From: Gracilaria caudata
Taxonomy: Eukaryota; Rhodophyta; Florideophyceae; Gracilariales; Gracilariaceae
Reading direction: 5' to 3'
Length of the DNA stretch: 20,269 bases
NCBI GenBank assembly: GCA_030374735.1
Contig: JASCIV010000429.1
Location: 1-20,269, forward strand
The notes beneath the pieces were generated by a model. It was not told where the DNA came from. It worked only from the letters and a program-made list of their open reading frames with translations, and made no database searches. Numbering within the stretch: position 1 is the stretch's first letter; each line of letters begins with the position of its first letter. A program made the position numbers and the translations under genes. Positions 7,326 through 14,281 of this stretch are shown one piece after another.

Positions 7326-7946
7326 CTAAACGGACGAGGAGGAGGCGACATCGAAACGAGCCGCTGGCGCAATTTCGTTTAGAAGCGCGCTGTAAGGGTG
7401 ATGCGTTGGTGGAACGTCGCGCGCCAAGACGCGCGTATCCAGGCTGGACTGCGGAAAGCGCGCGTTTCTCTTTACCCCGCGCACTCGCGCTCTTGACTGC
7501 GAGCGCCAGCCGACAAGCGCCCCCAGCGCGCAAACCGCCTCGGTGAACGCGCAGCCGGACTCACGCAGTCGCTCTCTCCGCGCCATGCGCTCCGCGAGCG
7601 CATAAGCTTGAAGCTTCACAGCCGCAGCAACTGCCTGCAAAGCTGAGCGAGGGACAGAGAGCGAGCGCAAGCGCATCACGGCGCGCGCGTTCCAACCGCG
7701 CCGTGACGCGAGCTGTTGCCACATTGTGTACAGATTTTGCATATTATTTTGCACATAGATTTTTTGAGGCATCGCGATTGTGACGCGTGCCACGTGGTGC
7801 TCCACTCGCGCCAGTGCGAGCGAGCGAAGCGCCAAAATGCGGCTTGTGTATGGGCGTGCGCCATTAAACGTGGACGCGCTGTATGTGCATGGCGCGAGAG
7901 TTTGCGTGACACGCGCGGCTGCGTGACGTGTGCATCTACGCACCAT
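7326..7946 (-). CDS. Hypothetical Arg/Ala-rich protein (doubtful)
   Basis: A 206-residue frame from ATG 7946 to TAG; a longer version would need a TTG start. The middle part (from about residue 60) contains a helical, Arg/Ala-rich stretch with RMARRERLRESG and a short hydrophobic segment, AVCALGALVGW. The end is Ser-rich (ASSSSV). I recognise no domain. The sequence is GC-rich and stop-poor, so a frame of this length can arise by chance, and it lies immediately downstream of a decayed gene on the same strand. In favour, the frame closes cleanly 210 bases before the ankyrin gene's ATG, leaving a plausible promoter. Treat it as unproven. Confidence 0.3.
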   Translation of the reverse strand: MVRRCTRHAAARVTQTLAPCTYSASTFNGARPYTSRILALRSLALARVEHHVARVTIAMPQKIYVQNNMQNLYTMWQQLASRRGWNARAVMRLRSLSVPRSALQAVAAAVKLQAYALAERMARRERLRESGCAFTEAVCALGALVGWRSQSRARVRGVKRNARFPQSSLDTRVLARDVPPTHHPYSALLNEIAPAARFDVASSSSV

Positions 7947-7996
7947 CGTCGTTAACGACGCAACAAGTCCTCGGGGGAGAAGAACCAACTTCAACC

Positions 7997-9007
7997 TTAC
8001 ACATTGTTACAGTTGCCCTTATCGCGCAAGCGTGAACAAGCCGTCTCGGCCGCGACAACGTGTACAGGCCTTGTATCACACCTCGACCTCTTGGACAAGA
8101 GTACTGGCTCCCCAACGCCCACTGCTGGCGCCGCCGCCGCGGCCCTACCCATCGCTCCAGCCGCGCCAGTGATCATGTCCGCACTCGGTCCTATCGCAGT
8201 ACGTACTTGCGGATTCGCACATGTTGACGCCGCAATTTTGCCCACGTGCCCTGCGAAAGATCTTCGAATTGCGGGAAAAAGTGGAACGGATCTGACGGCT
8301 TGTTCGCAATATTTCTCAGAATGTGCTCGCTTGGAACTCCGCCAGTTCCAACCGCAAGCAGCGAGATGCCCTCCGCCTTTATCAAGTCCGCAATCGGCGC
8401 TCCGTGAATTAAACCGTCCGTCGCCAACACTCTCGTTCTGTTGCCCTTTTTGCTACTTAATTCGTCGTAACATCGCCGCAGGCGACTTCAATTCACGGGC
8501 CGCTGCCCGGGCTCCTTTCCGTCAGCATCAGTTTGCTTAACGCGTCTACGTCTGCCTTGCTTGTGGAGATCACTCAGCCTACGTGGTCAAACAACAATGC
8601 CGAGAATTTGTGTTCACCTCCTGGTCGTATATCATATCGGTAGTGTCCGTCACAAACATTTGCATCGTTTTGAACTTACAAAATTTGAAGTCTTCAAAGC
8701 TGATGGAACCGCTCTTGTCGATGACGAAGCACACATGGTGCTGCTGATATACCTTCATGGGGCATTGCAGTCTGGGCACCAATCGCCAAGCCGCGCTGAA
8801 CTCGTGGAGCTCTTCTTTCGAGAACGTGCCGTAGCTTCTCGGCGGTTTTGTTGGCTTCTTCAAAAAAAACTCCTTGACCCCGTTTGCCAGTGGAGATCAA
8901 GTCCTAATGCTTTTACATATGCTATCAAGACCTTCTGAAATCTGGGAGCTTTCTCCTGGTGTGCAATCCGGGTGAGGCGAACCAAACCACGCAGGCATCA
9001 TGCACAT
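7997..9007 (-). pseudogene. Decayed VWA-TSP1 protein gene
   Basis: Conserved blocks of a von Willebrand factor A domain and part of a thrombospondin type-1 repeat follow each other in order but in different frames. Block A (ATG 9007 to about 8620) contains the MIDAS strand HVCFVIDKSGSIS and is interrupted by TGA 8899-8897. Block B (about 8625-8480) reads FSALLFDHVG and continues ISTSKADVDAL in a second frame, with TGA at 8576-8574 and 8495-8493. Block C (about 8480-8250) reads LRRCYDELSSKKGNRTRVL, ATDGLIHG, SLLAVGTGG and the end of the VWA fold in a third frame. Block D (from 8245) reads GKIAASTCANPQVRT. A TSP1-like WRGWSDG follows in another frame, then RCDTRPVHVVAAETACSRL and GNCNN near 8085-8000. 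The blocks abut without gaps, so introns do not explain the shifts. Intact proteins of this kind would be secreted or cell-surface adhesion molecules. No working product is expected. Confidence 0.72.
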
Positions 9008-9116
9008 GATGTGTCATCGTATGAAGGCCCTGTCACGCAATCGAACTAAAAGAGCAGCAATCTTAAATATACCCTTCGTACACGTATCCCAAGGATATTT
9101 ACCGTAGGGACAGAGT

Positions 9117-9168
9117 AGTTGCTAGCAACTTCCTACCTGAGGCCCTCAGGTTGAGTCGTTATCAACGA
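9117..9168. repeat. Three consecutive inverted repeats upstream of SEN2
   Basis: Three perfect dyads lie within 52 bases: AGTTGCT/AGCAACT with no loop (9117-9130), ACCTGAGG-C-CCTCAGGT (9135-9151) and TCGTT-ATC-AACGA (9156-9168). They lie about 100-150 bases before the ATG of the SEN2-like gene, in its probable promoter, and just upstream of the VWA-TSP1 relic on the other strand. They may be protein-binding dyads or chance remnants. Confidence 0.55.
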
Positions 9169-9270
9169 ACAAGAGCCCGGTGACCTTGCGGCGCAGAGCT
9201 CACATTCGTCGATGTCAAAACCCTGCGACAACGCCATCACCGTCATCTGCGCAAACGAGTAAGGTGGGAC

Positions 9271-10242
9271 ATGGATCCACGACCTCGAAAGCGACGCCGT
9301 CCACGAACTGAAAATGAGCCGTCCCCAATCTCTGCCCTTTCAATTCACTCGCTTCGTCTCGAGCTTCATCGACGAAATCTTTCCACTTCTGGATTGCGTG
9401 ACGAGCTAGAATCACGCTTACGACAAGCATGCAGTTCTGACACCACGCCTGATCTCTCTGTGCCTCGATCCTTCAATGTCTGGGCCCCTTTCTCAACGCT
9501 TCACGACGCGAGTGCTTCAAACGCACCGCATCCGATCCCAGCTCTCTTGAGACATCGTTCCGTTTGGGTTTGCTCTGATGCGTATGTTGCGGCTGCCTGG
9601 CAACGTACTTCATGTGGAAAGGCGAATCTTTCTCGCTCTGCTCCTTCTTATAATGCGCTTGTTCACTCACAACATGCAAACTGGAAGGGGCGTGCGATGC
9701 GTCAGTTGCTACAGATCCAGGCATCGTCCACCGACTTTGATCGTACTGATGTCGAACATTTGCAACTCACATTTGTAGAAGCTTTCTATGCCTCGTTTGT
9801 TACAAAACAAATCGTTATACATGATATGCATTCTAAGAAGCCCCTCAACGATCGTCAACAAGTATGGCGCCTTTTTTGCGATCGTAGCGACAAGTTTCCC
9901 TTCATGTTTGTCGCCTACTGTCGCTACCGCGCCGCTGGTTGGTTACCAAAGTCTGCGTTGAAGTACGGTGCGAACTGGGTGCTATATCCAACAAAGAGCT
10001 ACACCCATACCCATGCGCCGTATTGTGTTGTGCTTCAGTTTTCCACACCTGGCGAAGAACCGCCTATCGCATCATCCTGGATCAGTCTACAGAATCGTCT
10101 CAGACTCGTCAAAAACGTAGCGAAGAATCTTGTCGTCACCCGAATTCACGCGGAGAAGCCCGTGGACTTTGCCTCATCAATTTCCGACACTTTTGCAGTT
10201 GTCAAAGTCACCGAACTCACCATCGACAGGTGGCTTCCATAG
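9271..10242 (+). CDS. SEN2: tRNA-splicing endonuclease subunit SEN2-like
   Basis: Catalytic-type subunit of the complex that cuts introns from pre-tRNA in the nucleus. It has 323 residues from ATG 9271. The C-terminal catalytic domain (about 205-320) has the signature FMFVAYCRYRAAGWLPKSAL followed by KYGANWVLY, then THAPYCVVL and a helix with LRLVKNVAKNL. The catalytic triad would be Tyr239, His248 and a Lys at 281 or 285, which matches the Tyr-His-Lys spacing of the archaeal and eukaryotic family. The N-terminus is strongly basic (RPRKRRRPR, a likely nuclear signal) and is followed by a SAP-like helix pair (about 19-53: ISALSIHSLRLELHRRNLST). This is shorter than human TSEN2 (465 residues) and yeast Sen2 (377). 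SEN34 is the other possible catalytic subunit; the YRxxGWxPKSxLKYG pattern favours SEN2. The gene ends 89 bases from the convergent flippase gene. Confidence 0.87.
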   Translation: MDPRPRKRRRPRTENEPSPISALSIHSLRLELHRRNLSTSGLRDELESRLRQACSSDTTPDLSVPRSFNVWAPFSTLHDASASNAPHPIPALLRHRSVWVCSDAYVAAAWQRTSCGKANLSRSAPSYNALVHSQHANWKGRAMRQLLQIQASSTDFDRTDVEHLQLTFVEAFYASFVTKQIVIHDMHSKKPLNDRQQVWRLFCDRSDKFPFMFVAYCRYRAAGWLPKSALKYGANWVLYPTKSYTHTHAPYCVVLQFSTPGEEPPIASSWISLQNRLRLVKNVAKNLVVTRIHAEKPVDFASSISDTFAVVKVTELTIDRWLP

Positions 10243-10277
10243 CATTAACTTCACTCGTTCCTTTGGTTTTTACCTAG

Positions 10278-10304
10278 CAGTTAAGTTACACGCATCAGTT
10301 AAGT
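10278..10304. repeat. Short direct repeat between convergent stops
   Basis: CAGTTAAGT occurs at 10278-10286 and again at 10296-10304, a period of 18 bases, inside the 89-bp gap that must contain the 3' ends of both SEN2 and the flippase gene. It could be chance or part of the 3'-end signals. Confidence 0.4.
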
Positions 10305-10331
10305 AAAAGCGAACAAAAACTATCTGCTACC

Positions 10332-13300
10332 TCAAGCCAGTTTGGCGTACGGAGCAGGCGCAAATTTCCGCTTCAGCCATTTTCCCAGTGTAACTGGCAA
10401 GCACGACACCAGTGTCACCGCAATCACTCGCCCAGCAAACCCCCACTTGAAGATCAAAGACTGATCAAATGTGTCCTGCAATATAAAAATCGCAGCTCCA
10501 TAGAACGCTAGACTACACATCTCGGCAGCGATCATCATCCAATGCCATGTGTGTACCTCAAACGCCACCATTAGCAGTTCTGTTAGTATTAGTGAAGTAA
10601 ATGATATAGCGCTCAAGTGCAATGTTGTGAAGTACTCATCATCCCATAGTACATATACAGAGAAAACCATAATCATCGTCCCTTGGTAGATTGACTTGAA
10701 CACCCATATCAAAAAAGTCTTCAAGTTCAATGATCTTCCCTTTTGCAAATCCTTGTACAGCTCCGGATAGGTGTCTGCCGCATGTTCCGATACGTCTTCA
10801 TCCAGGATCAACGAGAAAACGGGGAACATTGTGAATACAGTAGCATACCCTACCAAAATCCACCCCGAGTAAACGCTCACCGCAGCGTAGAAAAACAGAG
10901 CACAGTACACAGTCTGAATGATGGATATGATAAGACCCCGATGAATCACAAACTGCGCAAGTCTGGCTGATCGTCTATACGAATTTCGGCCGTGCCACAA
11001 TAGAAGTCGAGTTAAGTGGCAAAATGATGTGATGCTGAAGTCAGCGGCTAATGAAGCCTGCATTCCCTCTTTTCCCGGAATTCCGATACCAGCATGCGCT
11101 TGTTGGATCATTCCGACATCATTACCCCCGTCACCAATTGCAGCTACCCTCTTATCCAGTTGCTTCTGCAAGAGCTCTACCACAGTTGCCTTTTGCGTTG
11201 GCGAACATCGACATGCTACGGCAGCAGGGGCTGTCGCTGCGAGCTCAATGAATTCTTCAGGGAACATATCAAGCAGAATCTGAAGCGATGATCCATCAAC
11301 CACGAGCACATCGGACCCAGCTTGCCGTCGAAATCGTGAAAGCGCCCTACTAGCTTCATTCCTGCTCTTAAGGCCTGTCACTCTGAAAATCCCTTGAGAC
11401 CTTTCGGCAAGTCTAGACGAGATGGCTATGCAAGTAGCAGTCTCCACTTTGTCTCCTGTTAGCATCCACACACGGATTCCGGCATGACGGAGTTTTTCGA
11501 GTGTTTCCCGAACGTTTGGTTGCAACTTATCCTCTACACCGGTTAGTGCCAACAAGGTCATATCGTGTTCAACATCACTCTGCACTGCGGCCATGGATTC
11601 CTTTCGATTCAACGAAGACGTTCTTGCTGTTTGCCACTTCTCTGAAAACGAGGTATATTCTGTGATTGACAAGTCGCGCTTTGCGTAAACCAGGGTTCGC
11701 AAACCTTCCCGTGCTAAGTTGCCACATTCCTCATCGAGCCAGTCGTTGTATCGAACCTTTCGAGACATGACCGTATCCGCCCCCTTCACATAAAGCGTAA
11801 TGTTCTTCGATTGTTGGTTTTGTATAATCACGCCCATTCTCTTCGCTTCAGACGTGAACGGGAACTCCGCGAGGATGTCGTAGCTCAGTTCAAAGTCGCC
11901 GGGCACTCTCAGCACAACCCGGTTGATAGAGCGTTCCTTAAGGATCACCCCAACGGATTCGGCGAACTTAACCAAGGCAACCTCGTCTGGACTCGCTGCT
12001 TGTAATGTTCGTTCGCCTCCATCCTCCACGGGAGTGACGTTGTGTGCAAGTGCGATGGCTAAGAGAGCCTCTTGTACTTGCTTCTGAGCCCTTCGGCTGG
12101 ACGTTGATTCTCTTGACCTCATAGGAGCAATAGAATTGGACACTACAGCATCTTCAGTCATTTGAACACTTCTGTTGTCCGCAGGGACAGAGCCTGAGGA
12201 GTATACATCGAGCAGCGTTCGGTCCTGCTGAAACGCTGACCGTGCGTACTGATAAATGTCTTCCAGAGAGTCCCGGGCAAAAAGCATGGTGCCCAGATGC
12301 AGTTTCTTGAAGGACATTTCGTTTTGAGTCAAAGTGCCGGTTTTGTCCGTCAAGAGGTACTCAATACGACCAAGCTCCTCGGGAAGGTTAGAGTTTCGCA
12401 CGGTGCACCCAGGCATACGGGAGTTATCATTCTCGATGAAAGTTGTATATGCAATCTTGGCCATGTCTAAATTGACACGCATGGAAATCGGAATGATGGC
12501 AGAAAGCAGCAAGAAGTAGCGGAAGAAGTACAACAGCCATTGGCCAGAGAACCCACGCAAGCCGGTAAGCAACGCAGAAAGAGAAAATAGAAGCATGAAA
12601 AGCATTTTGGAAGTTCGATTGACCTCCAGATCAAGCTTTCCAACCTTGCTTTGTGGCGACGAAGTGTTAAGCATGGCACGAGTTTCATTGCCGTTGTACA
12701 CGACCACACACACCGCACGTCCTGATGCAAGAACAGTATTCGCCCATAACGTGTTCTCCAATGTCAAGGGCTCTTTCGCACCAGACGGGTGAACAAAGGT
12801 GCCCACAAAGTCGTAAATTTCACGCTTCGGGGCTTCTGCCTCGATAACGCAGTCACTGAAAAGAATATCTTCGTCCCGCGGCACAGACTGAGTAGCAGCA
12901 ACGGCGCGACGGAGTTTCCAGTCTGTCTCGCCGTCTAGCTGATCAGTTCTAATGAACAATGTATCGGCGGGGTCAGGTGCATCGTTCGCAAAGGGTTTGT
13001 GATTGGCAGGCTCGGATGGAATGGCCTTGAGTAAAACGCAGTCCGCCGGCACGCGATCGTTTGTTTCGAGCAAGAGCACATCACCGACTCGAATATCTTG
13101 ACTGGCTATGCGGACGGCATTAGATTGGTTGGCACCATCTGCACGTAGTAGGAGAGTGTATGGAAACTGATTGAGGTTGTTATCCCGCTTATAGCGTGAA
13201 ATGTCGTCAAATGCTTCCTTCGACATGGATACGAGCAGAACAAAGATAAGCGGCCCGAAGTAGGTCCAGAAAAAGCCAACTCGAAGTGCTGGGATGAACT

Positions 13301-13673
13301 GGGAGCACGCGACGAGAAGAAAAAACAGATTGTAGAACAAACGAAACTGTTCGTACAACACGAACGGAATAAAGGATAGGACGGTGTACTTGCGATTGCA
13401 AACGGCATTGTGAGGCTGTGTGTGAGGGATGGGTGGAACATTGGCGGACCTTCTCCAGCGGGCGGCTCGCACTGTGCCATGCGCGATGGAACATGTTCCC
13501 AACGGTACGACGCGGGGGGCGAGGGTGGGAGGCTCTGAGTCAGACGTAGAGAGACGAAGGTACCGGCGCGCCCATGCCGGTTTGAGGCGGTGTAAAGCAC
13601 GGAAGATTAAAGATGGCGACGCTGGCGTGGAGGTGGAGGAGGACGTGAACAACGGTAGCTCATCTTGCTGCAT
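10332..13673 (-). CDS. P4-ATPase phospholipid flippase, Neo1/ATP9-like class
   Basis: An ATP-driven lipid flippase of endomembranes: 1113 residues from ATG 13673 in a single exon, a usual family length. In order: a short cytosolic N-terminus; TM1-2 (about 105-155, YEQFRLFYNLFFLLVACSQF); the actuator domain with QLDGETDWKLRRAV (DGET, the P4 version of TGES); TM3-4 with PISMRVNLDMAK; the phosphorylation motif DKTGTLTQNEM with Asp443; nucleotide-domain segments including KGADTVMSRK; MLTGDKVETA; GDGGNDVGMIQ near 845; then SLAADFSITSFCHL and six C-terminal helices. FKKLHLG directly after the DKTGT motif, the GPLIFVLLVSMSKEAFDDI region and IGIPGKEGMQASLAADFSI fit the Neo1/ATP9 class, which works at Golgi and endosomes without a CDC50 partner. 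The canonical PISL of TM4 reads PISM here. It diverges from the VPS33-like gene. Confidence 0.93.
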   Translation of the reverse strand: MQQDELPLFTSSSTSTPASPSLIFRALHRLKPAWARRYLRLSTSDSEPPTLAPRVVPLGTCSIAHGTVRAARWRRSANVPPIPHTQPHNAVCNRKYTVLSFIPFVLYEQFRLFYNLFFLLVACSQFIPALRVGFFWTYFGPLIFVLLVSMSKEAFDDISRYKRDNNLNQFPYTLLLRADGANQSNAVRIASQDIRVGDVLLLETNDRVPADCVLLKAIPSEPANHKPFANDAPDPADTLFIRTDQLDGETDWKLRRAVAATQSVPRDEDILFSDCVIEAEAPKREIYDFVGTFVHPSGAKEPLTLENTLWANTVLASGRAVCVVVYNGNETRAMLNTSSPQSKVGKLDLEVNRTSKMLFMLLFSLSALLTGLRGFSGQWLLYFFRYFLLLSAIIPISMRVNLDMAKIAYTTFIENDNSRMPGCTVRNSNLPEELGRIEYLLTDKTGTLTQNEMSFKKLHLGTMLFARDSLEDIYQYARSAFQQDRTLLDVYSSGSVPADNRSVQMTEDAVVSNSIAPMRSRESTSSRRAQKQVQEALLAIALAHNVTPVEDGGERTLQAASPDEVALVKFAESVGVILKERSINRVVLRVPGDFELSYDILAEFPFTSEAKRMGVIIQNQQSKNITLYVKGADTVMSRKVRYNDWLDEECGNLAREGLRTLVYAKRDLSITEYTSFSEKWQTARTSSLNRKESMAAVQSDVEHDMTLLALTGVEDKLQPNVRETLEKLRHAGIRVWMLTGDKVETATCIAISSRLAERSQGIFRVTGLKSRNEASRALSRFRRQAGSDVLVVDGSSLQILLDMFPEEFIELAATAPAAVACRCSPTQKATVVELLQKQLDKRVAAIGDGGNDVGMIQQAHAGIGIPGKEGMQASLAADFSITSFCHLTRLLLWHGRNSYRRSARLAQFVIHRGLIISIIQTVYCALFFYAAVSVYSGWILVGYATVFTMFPVFSLILDEDVSEHAADTYPELYKDLQKGRSLNLKTFLIWVFKSIYQGTMIMVFSVYVLWDDEYFTTLHLSAISFTSLILTELLMVAFEVHTWHWMMIAAEMCSLAFYGAAIFILQDTFDQSLIFKWGFAGRVIAVTLVSCLPVTLGKWLKRKFAPAPYAKLA

Positions 13674-14281
13674 GGGTCGGAACAGCGAGGTATGCGCAAC
13701 GCGGAAAGAATTGAAGCGCTGTTCCTACGAGAAAGTGAGGCGGAATACGGGGCGAAGGCGACGAACAGGGATCACGAGAATGACATTCGGGGAGGGTGGC
13801 AGGCTGCGAGGCCAATTTTGAAGACGACGTGGGCTTTTCGGTTCGGCACCTATTTGATTCGAGCGTGGCAACTGTCCGCTGCGATACCCGTCCGTCTGAA
13901 ACCTGTTTGGCACAGCCACTGGCGCCACCCCCGTGCCTCCCAAGCTGTGCCGCATAGTAAGCCAGTACCCCCAGCTTCGCTGGCGCCGCGCCGAGACACT
14001 CAACAGCGGCGGGACGTCTTTTTCTGAAAGGGCGCGCCGTGCGCGCAGCACCCCAGTCTGGCTTCCCCACGGTCTCCGCCATCCCGCAGCGTCAGGTTCC
14101 ACGCCCCGCCAATCTCGCCATTCACCGCGCCCCGACTGAGACGACCCGAGCAACCGTTCTCGCACTCCCCATTTGGCGAAAAATGAGGCAGGCCGCGCGA
14201 ACCACATTGGCATTTCCGTCACGTCCCCATTCGTCCCCTCGCCGTCGTCCCTAATTATTACAGGTTGCTTCGTATTGCGCC
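13674..14281. promoter_or_regulatory. Divergent promoter region, flippase / VPS33-like gene
   Basis: 608 bases separate the two ATGs. The region is GC-rich, especially 13900-14110, with Sp1-like C-rich tracts and the palindrome-like GGGCGCGCCG near 14030. Overlapping frames on both strands cross it but show no domain, and most run antisense to each other. No TATA box is obvious near either ATG. Co-regulation of the two membrane-traffic genes is possible but only inferred from arrangement. Confidence 0.45.

Noticed and set aside
8004..8540. 178-codon plus-strand frame
   Set aside because: Overlaps the VWA-TSP1 relic on the other strand, which has recognisable domain blocks; the plus-strand translation has none.
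8191..8998. VWA region as a working gene with several introns
   Set aside because: The conserved blocks meet without extra sequence and in-frame TGA codons fall inside blocks, so removable introns do not restore a frame.
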